A stretch of DNA of 64,000 bases, from the NCBI RefSeq assembly GCF_046098205.1, contig NZ_JBJURJ010000012.1, positions 1 through 64,000 of the forward strand, given 5' to 3'. The DNA is from Paenibacillus_AR mesotrionivorans. Its GTDB lineage: Bacteria > Bacillota > Bacilli > Paenibacillales > NBRC-103111. Positions 25,297 to 34,841 of this stretch are shown in pieces. Each line of letters begins with the position of its first letter. Positions within the stretch are counted from its first letter, which is position 1. The notes below the pieces were generated by a model. That model was not told the origin of the DNA. It worked only from the letters and a program-made list of their open reading frames with translations, and did no database searches. Both the position numbers and the translations under genes were made by a program.

Positions 25297-26904
25297 ATGA
25301 GGCTTTTGCAAAAAGCGGTTCCCGCTCAAGTCCCGGAACATGCTTACGATGCGGCTGATCGGGTGACAGAGGGATGGATGTTGCTACTGAAAGGCCCCCG
25401 TTTGGTCCTGATCCCCGTTATACTGTCCGCCATGTGGCTGCTGACGTCCTGTCAGGATAGCAGCAGCGGGCCGACTCCCACGGATAAGCCGGCGGAGGAA
25501 GCGGTAATCCGGATGATGCTGGTGCAGAATACCGGGGACCCGCCTCTGCCGGGCATTGTGCCGGAGCTGGAGAAGCAGACCGGCAAACGGCTGGGCCTCA
25601 CCTGGGTACCCGAAAATCTGTATTCCGACCAGATGGTTTCGGCTTTGGCCAACGGGATCCTGCCGGAGGTCCTGTCCGTCAAGGCGGTGGACCTCAAGCA
25701 TCCGTCCGTAGTCAACGCTATCCGGGCAGGCGGATTTTGGGAGATTGGCCCGTACCTGTCCCGTTTTCCGCTGCTTACCCGTTATCTGGACCCGGAGGTC
25801 CTTCATAACGGCTCGTATTTCGGGAGGGTCTACGGGCTGTATTGGGAACGCCCGGTCTCCCGGCAGGGCATCCAGTACCGCAAGGATTGGCTGGAGCGCC
25901 TGGGGCTTGCCGAGCCGCGGACGGTGGAGGAGCTGTACCGGGTGCTGCGGGCCTTTACCTCTGATGATCCGGACGGCAACGGCAAGCAGGATACCTACGG
26001 TTTAATGGACCGTAACGATCTGGTATACGGCGCCTTCCGCAATCTGGCGGTTTATCTGGGGGCTCCTAACGGCTGGGCGCTGCAGAAGGAGGGATTGGTC
26101 CCGGATTTTTATACCGAGGCTTACCGGGACGCCATGAAATTTATGAAGACGCTGTATCACGAAGGTATCCTGAACCCGGATTTTACTGTGACCAGCAAGT
26201 CCCAGCAGGAGGAGCGGTTTGTCCGCGGGGAAGCGGGAATGATGATTACCAACATTTTGTCGTCGGGCACTCAGGATAAGATGTCCAAGCTGAATCCCAA
26301 GGCTGTTATCGGTATCCAAAACCGTATATCCGGGCCCCAAGGTGACCGGGTGTGGGGCGGTCCGGGCTTCGGCGGACTGTTCCTGTTTCCGAAGAGCAGT
26401 GTCAAGACGGAGAAGGAGCTGCTGGACATTCTTGACTTTTTCGAAAAAACGCTGGCTCCCGAGGTTCATAATTTGCTGTCCTTCGGCATCCTGAACAAGC
26501 ACTACACCCTTCTGGAGAACGGGAGGGTGAAGATTTGGCCGGATACCAAAACCATGCGGGAGCGGGAGGTGGAGCCTTATACCACGGCACTGCGGCTCAT
26601 GCAGATCCCCTACCTTAGCCAGGACAAGCTCAGTGTGGCTCAGGAGCAGATCAATGCCATGACCGAGGATAACAAAACCATCGCGGTAGCGGATCCCGCC
26701 ACGGCCCTGATTTCCCAGATGCAGGCGGAACGGGGCAATGAGCTGGGGGAGATCATCACCAATGCCACCTATCTGTACATTCTGGGCCAGTTGGATGACG
26801 CGGGTTTTGACCGGGAGCGGGAGCGTTGGAAGGAGGCTGGGGGAGCGCAGGTGATCCGGGAGCTGAACGAAAGCTATAAGGAATCGGAACGGCGCAAGCA
26901 TTAG
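25297..26904 (+). CDS. Extracellular solute-binding lipoprotein (family 1)
   Basis: The product (535 aa) is an ABC-type oligosaccharide-binding lipoprotein of the LplA/YtcQ kind. A hydrophobic signal segment (about 34-50) ends in the lipobox LLTSC, with C52 as the lipid site. Typical blocks follow, including YRKDWLERLGL with TVEELYRVLRAF, then DPDGNGKQDTYGL. GGAGGAGG eight bases before the ATG at 25297 supports that start, although the signal segment then begins after 30 residues; an ATG at 25378 would give a normal signal peptide. No permease or ATPase genes are nearby, so it may serve a distant transporter or act with the adjacent AraC protein as a sensor. Confidence 0.87.
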   Translation: MRLLQKAVPAQVPEHAYDAADRVTEGWMLLLKGPRLVLIPVILSAMWLLTSCQDSSSGPTPTDKPAEEAVIRMMLVQNTGDPPLPGIVPELEKQTGKRLGLTWVPENLYSDQMVSALANGILPEVLSVKAVDLKHPSVVNAIRAGGFWEIGPYLSRFPLLTRYLDPEVLHNGSYFGRVYGLYWERPVSRQGIQYRKDWLERLGLAEPRTVEELYRVLRAFTSDDPDGNGKQDTYGLMDRNDLVYGAFRNLAVYLGAPNGWALQKEGLVPDFYTEAYRDAMKFMKTLYHEGILNPDFTVTSKSQQEERFVRGEAGMMITNILSSGTQDKMSKLNPKAVIGIQNRISGPQGDRVWGGPGFGGLFLFPKSSVKTEKELLDILDFFEKTLAPEVHNLLSFGILNKHYTLLENGRVKIWPDTKTMREREVEPYTTALRLMQIPYLSQDKLSVAQEQINAMTEDNKTIAVADPATALISQMQAERGNELGEIITNATYLYILGQLDDAGFDRERERWKEAGGAQVIRELNESYKESERRKH

Positions 26905-27032
26905 GTAAGGGCTGCTTTCTGCAAGGCCTCTGTGGAGATGATCCGCAGGGGCTGTTTTGTCGTGGGAGGGATGGGGGGCGGTGCGGGCCGAATGGGGGAA
27001 GAAGCGGCGTAGAGACCCCACGGGTTTACGTG

Positions 27033-27268
27033 TAATGAACTGAGCGCCGGTTAGCTGTTAAACACATCCGGAGCATGAGTGGCTGTAACGGAACTGAGCG
27101 CTGCTTAGAGGCTGAAAATCCAGCGATCGTAGCTGTAACGGAACTCAAAAGCTGTTACAGCGGGAAAACGTCTGCCTGGAGCTCTTTTTGTGCTGCTAAG
27201 AGCCGCTTGGCTCCGTTACGCTGTTAAAACCATGATTTTCCGGAGCGAAGAGTCAGATAGTTCCGTTA
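27033..27268. repeat. Array of five short palindromes (quartet 2)
   Basis: Within the 581-base gap between the lipoprotein and pectinase genes, five imperfect palindromes start at 27033, 27086, 27136, 27197 and 27247. The left arm TAACGGAAC is well kept in the second and third, and the right arm TCCGTTA in the fourth and fifth. Centre spacings are about 53, 50, 61 and 50. The rest of the gap (26905-27032 and 27331-27485) shows no gene, one terminator and no promoter that I trust. Confidence 0.6.
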
Positions 27269-27306
27269 GCGCTGAAGACGGAGGCATATCCGCCGGCTTT
27301 GCGTGA

Positions 27307-27330
27307 AAAAGCCCGTCACAACAGGCTTTT
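27307..27330. terminator. Hairpin terminator before the pectinase gene
   Basis: AAAAGCC (27307-27313) pairs with GGCTTTT (27324-27330); A and T runs on both sides make it potentially bidirectional. Confidence 0.55.
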
Positions 27331-27485
27331 GCTGCCGATAATCATGCAAGTTCATAGGAAATGATTATAGTCACGTCCGTGGTTGGCGTCCATAATGATA
27401 ACCGACCGGCCAAGCGTTTGCCCTATTCCGGCAAGCGCGGACGGCGGTACATATACCACAAAAAAAGGGAGAGGAAACGCCAACC

Positions 27486-30400
27486 ATGAAACAGAAGAAA
27501 ACATGGAAGCAGGCCGTTAGCGCCATGCTCACAGCAGCGCTGCTGCTGGGCTCCATTCCCCTGTCAGGGGGAACGGCCTATGCATCCCCGGTCGCCCCTG
27601 CGGGGAGCACGGTGCTGCTGCAGGAGGATTTTGAGGGAACGTATGCGGATAACGCCCCTCTGAACGGACTCGCCAATGGGGATAACCAATCCTCCATTGC
27701 CGGGTTTGGAACGGCCTTTACCGGTACGCCGGGAGCGGGGGAAATGATCGAACTGGAGGCCCCCAACACTGTATTGTCCTCCAAGGCCTTGAAGATTTCA
27801 CAATCGAGCTCCGCCGTCTCCACATCCGGTATTAAACGCAGCTTTTCCGCTAACGGTGTCGCCACAGGAACCGTAACGGCAGAGTTGGATTTCGTTTTGT
27901 CCGACGTCTCCAAAAACGGAATGATTCTGCAGGTCCTGGATACAGAGGGCAAGGTGATTGCCGATCTCCAAAATAAAAATAATCCTGCCTCTGGGTATTC
28001 CGGAAAGTTCGTTTGTTTCGTGGATGCAGGCGGAGCCTTTGTCCCCGTGGGAAAAAAAGACTCGGCTGACGCGGCCATACTCAGCAAAACCGGCTATCAT
28101 CTGAAGGCTGTGCTGGATATGGATGCGAAGAAAGCCAATTATTATCTGTATTCTCTCTCAGGCACGCTGCTGGGAGAACTGGCGGGCCAGCCCTTTAAGA
28201 CGGAGCCGTCCGCCGGAGGACTCAAGTCCATCGCTTCTTTTACCAAGTCGGGCAGTTCCGGAGCTTGGAGCCAGGTTCTGGACAACATCCTGGTTTACCA
28301 CAGCCTGCTCCCCAAAGCCCCTGAAGGTGTAAAAGCCACTGGCGGCAACAGCAAGGTGGAGCTGGGCTGGAATTCGGTAACGGACGCCACCTACTATACG
28401 GTCAAACGCAGTCTTGAGAGCGGCAGCGGGTATACCGTTATTGCGCCTCAGGTTGCGGCTCCGCAAGGTGTGACAGAGGTCACCTACACGGATGCTTCGG
28501 CCGTAAACGGCACCACCTACTATTACGTGGTCACTGCTACAGCGCCAACGGGAGAATCTGCACCGTCCGCGGAAGTGAGTGCTATTGCGGCGGCAGGGCC
28601 GATTTTGCCGGCAGCACCCCAGAATGTAAGTGCAGCAGCGGGGAACGGCCAGGTTGACTTAAGCTGGGCGGCCGTGAACAGTGCTTTGTCGTACACGGTC
28701 AAACGCAGCAGCGACGCCCAAGGCACGTACACGGCTGTAGCAACCGCAATAACCGGTACCAGCTATAAGGACACCGGACTAACCAATAACAAAACCTATT
28801 ATTATACGGTGACCGCCGTTAATGCGGCAGGGGAAGGAACTCCGTCCCAGCCGCTGGCAGCGACACCGGGCGATTTCCTGATCGGCGACAGCTTTGAAGG
28901 CAGCGCCTTAGGCACACTGCCCGCCGGATACCGCACACCTTTGGGCAGCGGTGTCATTACCAAATTTGATGCAAGCAATAACACAGCTGTGATATCCAAT
29001 GCCTATCCGGCCAACAGCTACGGCAATATCTCCGGCACCATCGCCGGCAACGACAGCAACGTGCTGTGGATCAACGACGGAGCAGGACGGGGCGGCTTTA
29101 ACCGGCCCTTCACCCCGGTAACCGCCGACAGCAACGAAGGCATTACTGCAACCCTGGAGTTTATGCAGCCTAAGAAAGTCGGCGATTCCTATATGCTGGA
29201 GCTGTTGGACAGCAGCAACAAGGTCGCCCTCTCTTTCAACATTAATTCTTCACCTGTCAATATCGAAATCAACAAGTGGTACAAGGTTACCTATGTGGCC
29301 GATGTGAAGGCGAACACCGCCGATCTCTATATCACTGCCAAGGATAATGATAAGGGCGAATTGGCGGCGTATTACGGGAATGTGGTATTTTCGACGCCCG
29401 TCACCGATATCGCCTCCTTAAACGTTCGTATGGCCGGCTCCTCCACCGGATCGGCTTATGTGGATAATATCCAGGTTTATGAGCAAAAAACAGCGGTTCC
29501 CCAAGCCTTGACGGGAGAAGGCTCCGACCGGAAGACGCGTCTCACCTGGAATGCTGCCAGCGGTGCAGAGACCTATTCCGTCTACCGCAGCGCTGAGGAA
29601 AACGGCGTATTCGCGAAAATTGCCGACGGTATTGAAACCAATGAATATACCGATAACAGCGGCTTGGAAAATAACACGCCTTACTATTACAAGATAACGG
29701 CAGTCCGTACAGGCCTCGAAAGCGGCTTTTCGAATATCGCCAAGATTAGTCCTACGGATAAGAAACCGCCTGCCAAGGAAGTGGAGGGGCTGCATGCATT
29801 GGTCAGAGATGGCCAACTGACCGTAGCCTGGAATAAAGCAGAGACAGCCGAGTTTTATACTATCGAACGGGCCACCAATCCCAACGGGCCGTTCCTGCCT
29901 CTTTTGCTGAACGGCAAAACCAGGATTTATGCTGAATCCTATCTGGATATGGGATTGCGTGAGGACACAGCGTATTACTACAAAGTGACACCGGGCAACC
30001 CCGGCGGCATGGGCCCAGGTAAGGTGCTGGAGGCGGTTTCCCCTGCTTCCGCCCTGCAATCTCCGGTTTTGCTTGCGGCTGAAGCAGTAAACGGCGCAGT
30101 GGAGCTTCAATGGTCCTCTGTTCCAGGAGCTGAAGCTTATCATGTGGCACGAAGCACGGTAAACGGCGGCCCTTATGAGCGGATCAGCCAGGAAGCCGTT
30201 ACGGCAGCCACTTATACAGACAGCAAGGCAATAAGCGGAGTGACCTATTATTATGTGGTGTCCGCAGCCAATGCCAAGCAGGAGAGCAGAAGCTCCAACC
30301 AGCGCAGTGTTTATGCTTATACAGCTCCTGCAGGTGCCCCGGTTGCACCGGTGAATGTGCGTGCCGAAGCCGCTACAGGCAAGGTAACGCTGAATTGGCA

Positions 30401-33400
30401 GGCGTCAGCTGCTGCGGAAGCTTATCAGGTGGAGCGCAAAACAGCCAGTGGCGCTTTTGAGATGGTGGGAACTGTAACCGACACCGTTTTTGAGGATGTC
30501 TCAGCTGCTAACGGCACCATCTATACGTATCGCGTAACCGCCCGGAATGCATCCGGAGCAAGCGCTCCATCGGCAGAGGTCCAGGCTTTGCCTGCCCAAG
30601 TGCTGAAGGTAGACGGCAAGGCAACCGCCAATGGTACGGATGTATTCCAAACTGTACAGGCTGCAGTTAATGCGGTGCCTGCCTCCAATACGGAGCGTGT
30701 GATCATCTCCATTGCACCAGGTACGTACACGGAAAAGCTCGTTGTCACAAGCCCCTACATTACCTTGGTGGGAGCCGGCATGGATGAAACGGTGATTACC
30801 TATGGCGATTATGCCGGGACCACCGCCACTACAGGCCAGACCGGTCATACGGGCAACACCTTCCTGAGCCAGACGGTGGATGTGAAGGCGGACTATTTCC
30901 AAGCGTTTAATCTGACCATTGAAAACAGTTCCGCGCCCCGCTCCAAAGTGGCTCAAGCTGTGGCCCTTTCGCTGAAAAGCGACATGGCTGTTCTGGAGGG
31001 TGTCCGTCTGAAGGGCTACCAGGACACTCTATACAACGGTCTAAACGGGCAAAATGCGGGCCGCCACTATATCGCCAACAGCATCATTGAAGGCGATGTG
31101 GACTTTATCTTCGGCGAAGCGCCTACTGTGGTGCTGGACAATGTGACCATGCTTCTGGTCAGCACAGAAGGCGGAGGCGGGCATATTACGGCCGGTGCCC
31201 AGAAGAACGTGGATGATATCGGCTATGTGATTATCAACTCCCGGGTGGAGGATCATGCTTCTGCCCAAGGCGCTTATGATTTGGGACGTCCCTGGAAGGA
31301 TTACGCGGATGTCAGCTTCATCAACACCTTCATCAATTCCGAAAAAATGATTTCCGCCGGTTGGGTGACCGCATGTGCGGGAACCTGCAAAACCAGCGAG
31401 CTGTCCGAATACAACAGCTATGGCCCCGGTGCAGCCGCATCCAGCCGTACGGCAGCCGTGATGGAAACGGCAGCGGAGGCGGACCGGACCATTCCCCAGC
31501 TGTTCGGCGGATGGGATCCGACAGTGGCCGTTGCGATGCCCGGGCTCAGCTACCGTCCAGCTCTGGCTTCCACGTATGCCCGTTTTGACGGTCATGCGGC
31601 CCGGCAGTCCGATGTTTATCTGATGGCGGAGAGCCAGGGGCAGGCCTTGAAGAAAGTAACCCTGAACGGAGCAGAGCTGCCAACGTCCGCCTATGCATTG
31701 CAAGGTGATGTGGTTGTGCTGCGCCAGGAATATCTGGCCGGACTTCCGTCTGGCACGGCACGGTTTGTTTTCCATTTTGACAATGGGACTGTGGAGTTCC
31801 CTGTGCAAATTGCCGATACCTCGGTAGTGGAGCTGGGCAGGCAGGTGCTTCCTTCCAATGACGGCTGGGCCTCACTGGGGACGGGTACCACTGGCGGCTC
31901 CGCTGCAAGCAGTGCCAATGTGTTCTATGTAAGCAAGCGCAGCGAGCTGATTAAAGCGGTCAGCGGCAACACACCCAAAATCGTGTATATTACCGGCACC
32001 ATCGATATGAACGTGGACGACCAGGATCAGCCGGTAGGGTTGGAATTCTACCAGGATCCTGCTTACAATCTGGAAGCGTATCTGGCTGAGTACGACCCGG
32101 CTGTATGGGGCAAAAACCTCCCCTCCGGCGAGTTGGAAAATGCCCGTTCCCGCTCTGCAAGCAATCAGGGAGCGCGGATCAAGATCACGGTTGGCTCCAA
32201 CACCACTCTGGTGGGTCTTCCCGGCGCCAAAGCCCAAATTCTGGGCGGCAATGTGAACCTGGATAAGGTGGATAATGTCATCATCCGCAACATTGAGTTC
32301 GCCAACACCTTCGATTATTTCCCGCAATGGGATCCGACGGACGGTGAATTCGGCAACTGGAACTCGGCGTACGACAGCATTTCTGTCAAGGGCTCCACAC
32401 ATGTGTGGGTGGACCGCAACACCTTCAGCGATACTGGCGGGCTGGATGATCCCCACCATACGTATTTTGGACGGAAATTCCAGCAGCATGACGGAGCGGT
32501 AGACGTAACCAACGCCTCCGATCTGGTAACCGTGTCGTATAACTACTTCCACGATCATGACAAGCTGAATCTGGTGGGCGGAAGCGACCAGAACACGGCC
32601 GATGACGGCAAGCTCCGGATTACGTTCCACCATAACTATTTCAAAAATGTGGGCCAACGTGCGCCGCGTGTACGGTTCGGTCAGGTCCATGTGTACAACA
32701 ACTACTATGAAGGTTCGGCACAGGCATCCACGTACCCGTCGCTGTACTTCATGGGTGTGGGCTACAAATCGCAAATTATCGCCAACAATAACTATTTTGT
32801 GCGGGAAGCGGGCGCCCTTTCCCAATCCCTGATCCAGGTTTCACCTGGCGGGACCATGTTTACCGATACAGGCTCCTTGTTGAACGGTGTGCCTGTGAAT
32901 ATTGCGGCAGCCTACAACAACGCATCCGCCGCCGCACCGTTGAGTCCGTCTGCGTGGACGCCGACGCTGTTCACAGGGATGGACGCCACTGCCGATGTAC
33001 CCAAAGCCGTCCTGAGCGGAGCCGGCTCTGAAGGCACCCTGAAGTGGGTGGAGCCTGATGATTCCGACTCTGGGAGCGGAACCACTGCACCAGTTGTACC
33101 TTCCGTACCGCAGTCGGATGCTGTGAAGCTGACGCCTGCTTCTGTTCCGGCAACACTTGCCGACGGACGGAATGCGGAGAAGTTCACGCTGACGGACAGT
33201 GAAGTGGAGAAGGCGCTGCAAGGACTCAAGGCAGAGTCCGGCAAAACCCCTGTGCTTACTGTAGAAGCACAAAGCAAGGAGCCCGTGGCACAGGTGGAGC
33301 TGAGCGCAGCTGCCCTGGATTTGGTCAAGGCGAAGGCTCCGGCTGCACTGCTAGTCATAAATGCATCATCGGGAAGCTACCGGATTCCGGTCCAAGCGCT

Positions 33401-34358
33401 TGATATGGATAGTCTGGCAAAACGTTTGAATGCAGCTAAAACAGATCTTGTACTGACACTGCAAGTTGGTCCGGCAGGGGCGGAAACGGCTGCCGCCATT
33501 GCCAAAGCAGCGGAAGGAGCGGCTGGCCTGCTGTCTGCTCCCGTCGAGATTAAGCTAACGGCTGACGCCAAGGGTTCCATCGAAGAAATAAAGGATTTCG
33601 GTACCCGTTATGTGGAACGGATTCTCCGGACAGAGAAGGCGGTTAACCCCGCTCTGGCAACAGCAATGAAATATGATCCGGTGAAAAAGACCCTGCAATT
33701 TGTGCCTGCCCTGATTACCCTTGATGGCAGCGGCTTGCAGGCAGTCATCAAACATCCGTCCAACGGCATCTTTGTCCTGGTGCAGACTGCGGAGAAGTCC
33801 TTCGCCGATCTGGCCGGGCATTGGGCAGCCAAGGATACAGAGCTTCTGGCGACAAAGGGGATTATTGACGGCATCGCCGACAATCGTTTTGCCCCTGAGG
33901 GTGTCCTGACCCGTGCGGAAATCGCCTCACTCCTGGTCCGGGCTGCCGGTCTGGAGGAAAAGGCGCTGTCTGCGGCCACTATGAACGATGTTCGGGGGGA
34001 CGACTGGTACGCCGGTTATGTGCAGGCTGCCGTTTCCGCCGGCTTGATCGACGGTTACGAGGACGGCACCTTCCGGGCAGGAGCAGCTGTTACCCGAGAG
34101 GAACTGGCTGTGCTGCTCACCCGGGCGCTGAAGCTTGCCGGCCGTCCCGCTGAGGGAACCGGCACTGCAGCAGCCGCATTCACCGACAGCACTAGTGTAA
34201 GCGCGTGGGCTAAGGACGCTGTCCGTACCGCACAAGTGGCGGGACTGGTAAACGGACTGGAGGACGGAAGCTTCCGTCCTCAGGCCCAAGCGACCCGTGC
34301 GGAGGCTGCAGTCATGATCAAACGTTATCTGCTCAAGGCAGAATTTATGAACGAATAG
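27486..34358 (+). CDS. Surface-anchored pectin methylesterase-pectate lyase fusion
   Basis: The product (2290 aa) is a secreted multi-domain enzyme. In order: signal peptide (cleavage after AYA, residue 33); a beta-sandwich-like domain (about 40-275); two fibronectin type III repeats (276-462); a second sandwich domain (462-670); four more Fn3 repeats (669-1038); a pectin methylesterase (about 1039-1330) with QAVAL, GYQDTLY, GDVDFIFGE and LGRPWKDY; an Ig-like region (about 1360-1450); a family 1 pectate lyase (about 1472-1850) with DGAVDVTNASD and QRAPRVRFG; a linker (1855-2105); and three SLH repeats (2106-2290) for cell-wall attachment. It would remove methyl groups from pectin and then cleave the product at the cell surface. 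Control by the upstream YesS-like regulator is likely. Confidence 0.93.
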   Translation: MKQKKTWKQAVSAMLTAALLLGSIPLSGGTAYASPVAPAGSTVLLQEDFEGTYADNAPLNGLANGDNQSSIAGFGTAFTGTPGAGEMIELEAPNTVLSSKALKISQSSSAVSTSGIKRSFSANGVATGTVTAELDFVLSDVSKNGMILQVLDTEGKVIADLQNKNNPASGYSGKFVCFVDAGGAFVPVGKKDSADAAILSKTGYHLKAVLDMDAKKANYYLYSLSGTLLGELAGQPFKTEPSAGGLKSIASFTKSGSSGAWSQVLDNILVYHSLLPKAPEGVKATGGNSKVELGWNSVTDATYYTVKRSLESGSGYTVIAPQVAAPQGVTEVTYTDASAVNGTTYYYVVTATAPTGESAPSAEVSAIAAAGPILPAAPQNVSAAAGNGQVDLSWAAVNSALSYTVKRSSDAQGTYTAVATAITGTSYKDTGLTNNKTYYYTVTAVNAAGEGTPSQPLAATPGDFLIGDSFEGSALGTLPAGYRTPLGSGVITKFDASNNTAVISNAYPANSYGNISGTIAGNDSNVLWINDGAGRGGFNRPFTPVTADSNEGITATLEFMQPKKVGDSYMLELLDSSNKVALSFNINSSPVNIEINKWYKVTYVADVKANTADLYITAKDNDKGELAAYYGNVVFSTPVTDIASLNVRMAGSSTGSAYVDNIQVYEQKTAVPQALTGEGSDRKTRLTWNAASGAETYSVYRSAEENGVFAKIADGIETNEYTDNSGLENNTPYYYKITAVRTGLESGFSNIAKISPTDKKPPAKEVEGLHALVRDGQLTVAWNKAETAEFYTIERATNPNGPFLPLLLNGKTRIYAESYLDMGLREDTAYYYKVTPGNPGGMGPGKVLEAVSPASALQSPVLLAAEAVNGAVELQWSSVPGAEAYHVARSTVNGGPYERISQEAVTAATYTDSKAISGVTYYYVVSAANAKQESRSSNQRSVYAYTAPAGAPVAPVNVRAEAATGKVTLNWQASAAAEAYQVERKTASGAFEMVGTVTDTVFEDVSAANGTIYTYRVTARNASGASAPSAEVQALPAQVLKVDGKATANGTDVFQTVQAAVNAVPASNTERVIISIAPGTYTEKLVVTSPYITLVGAGMDETVITYGDYAGTTATTGQTGHTGNTFLSQTVDVKADYFQAFNLTIENSSAPRSKVAQAVALSLKSDMAVLEGVRLKGYQDTLYNGLNGQNAGRHYIANSIIEGDVDFIFGEAPTVVLDNVTMLLVSTEGGGGHITAGAQKNVDDIGYVIINSRVEDHASAQGAYDLGRPWKDYADVSFINTFINSEKMISAGWVTACAGTCKTSELSEYNSYGPGAAASSRTAAVMETAAEADRTIPQLFGGWDPTVAVAMPGLSYRPALASTYARFDGHAARQSDVYLMAESQGQALKKVTLNGAELPTSAYALQGDVVVLRQEYLAGLPSGTARFVFHFDNGTVEFPVQIADTSVVELGRQVLPSNDGWASLGTGTTGGSAASSANVFYVSKRSELIKAVSGNTPKIVYITGTIDMNVDDQDQPVGLEFYQDPAYNLEAYLAEYDPAVWGKNLPSGELENARSRSASNQGARIKITVGSNTTLVGLPGAKAQILGGNVNLDKVDNVIIRNIEFANTFDYFPQWDPTDGEFGNWNSAYDSISVKGSTHVWVDRNTFSDTGGLDDPHHTYFGRKFQQHDGAVDVTNASDLVTVSYNYFHDHDKLNLVGGSDQNTADDGKLRITFHHNYFKNVGQRAPRVRFGQVHVYNNYYEGSAQASTYPSLYFMGVGYKSQIIANNNYFVREAGALSQSLIQVSPGGTMFTDTGSLLNGVPVNIAAAYNNASAAAPLSPSAWTPTLFTGMDATADVPKAVLSGAGSEGTLKWVEPDDSDSGSGTTAPVVPSVPQSDAVKLTPASVPATLADGRNAEKFTLTDSEVEKALQGLKAESGKTPVLTVEAQSKEPVAQVELSAAALDLVKAKAPAALLVINASSGSYRIPVQALDMDSLAKRLNAAKTDLVLTLQVGPAGAETAAAIAKAAEGAAGLLSAPVEIKLTADAKGSIEEIKDFGTRYVERILRTEKAVNPALATAMKYDPVKKTLQFVPALITLDGSGLQAVIKHPSNGIFVLVQTAEKSFADLAGHWAAKDTELLATKGIIDGIADNRFAPEGVLTRAEIASLLVRAAGLEEKALSAATMNDVRGDDWYAGYVQAAVSAGLIDGYEDGTFRAGAAVTREELAVLLTRALKLAGRPAEGTGTAAAAFTDSTSVSAWAKDAVRTAQVAGLVNGLEDGSFRPQAQATRAEAAVMIKRYLLKAEFMNE

Positions 34359-34377
34359 AAAAAACAGCGGCAACACA

Positions 34378-34410
34378 CAAAAGCAGAGGTCCTCTGGGCC
34401 TCTGCTTTTG
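34378..34410 (+). terminator. Terminator of the pectinase gene
   Basis: CAAAAGCAGAGG (34378-34389) and CCTCTGCTTTTG (34399-34410) form a 12-bp stem with a nine-base loop, 20 bases after the stop codon. Confidence 0.75.
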
Positions 34411-34465
34411 CATGTTTGTTTTCCGTAGGGTATTGGGTTCCGACCTTTGAGTGGGAAGGTTCAAA

Positions 34466-34640
34466 TGCAAAAGTGCAGTTAATTTTGGCACAACCCGCCA
34501 AATTGAAAGGGTCTTAATGCAAAAGTGCAGTTATTTTTGATCCCAGTGGCCTTTTAGGAGGCTGTAGGGGATTTAACTGCACTTTTGCATTACAGGGGCG
34601 GGGTAGAGGGTTAGCGGCAAGAAATAACTGCACTTTTGCA
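34466..34640. repeat. Four copies of a 16-bp motif in two-plus-two inverted order
   Basis: The 483-base gap between the convergent pectinase and rqcH genes contains TGCAAAAGTGCAGTTA at 34466-34481 and 34518-34533, and its exact reverse complement at 34574-34589 and 34625-34640. The 12-base semi-palindromes inside are centred at 34471.5, 34523.5, 34583.5 and 34634.5, giving spacings of 52, 60 and 51. All four cores are identical over 16 bases while flanks differ. Confidence 0.8.
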
Positions 34641-34692
34641 GGTAACCTCTTGCCTCCAAACAAATTAGCTTGTCAGCCCGCAGATCCCTGCG

Positions 34693-34830
34693 GCGCCCAA
34701 CCCGACAAGCCCGGCAACTCAGAGCTCAGCTCTCTGCAGCGCCAACCCAACAAGCTCGGCAACTCAGCCCTCAGCCCCCCGCAACGCCAACACGACAATC
34801 CAGCAATTCGCTCCCTGGGCGCCAACCTAC
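34693..34830. repeat. Degenerate tandem repeat, about 45-bp period
   Basis: Units beginning GCGCCMAACC start at 34693, 34739, 34784 (ACGCCAACAC) and 34819. The first two are about 80 percent alike by eye; later ones decay. It lies just past the rqcH stop codon and codes for nothing convincing. Confidence 0.55.
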
Positions 34831-34841
34831 CAACCCCCGCC

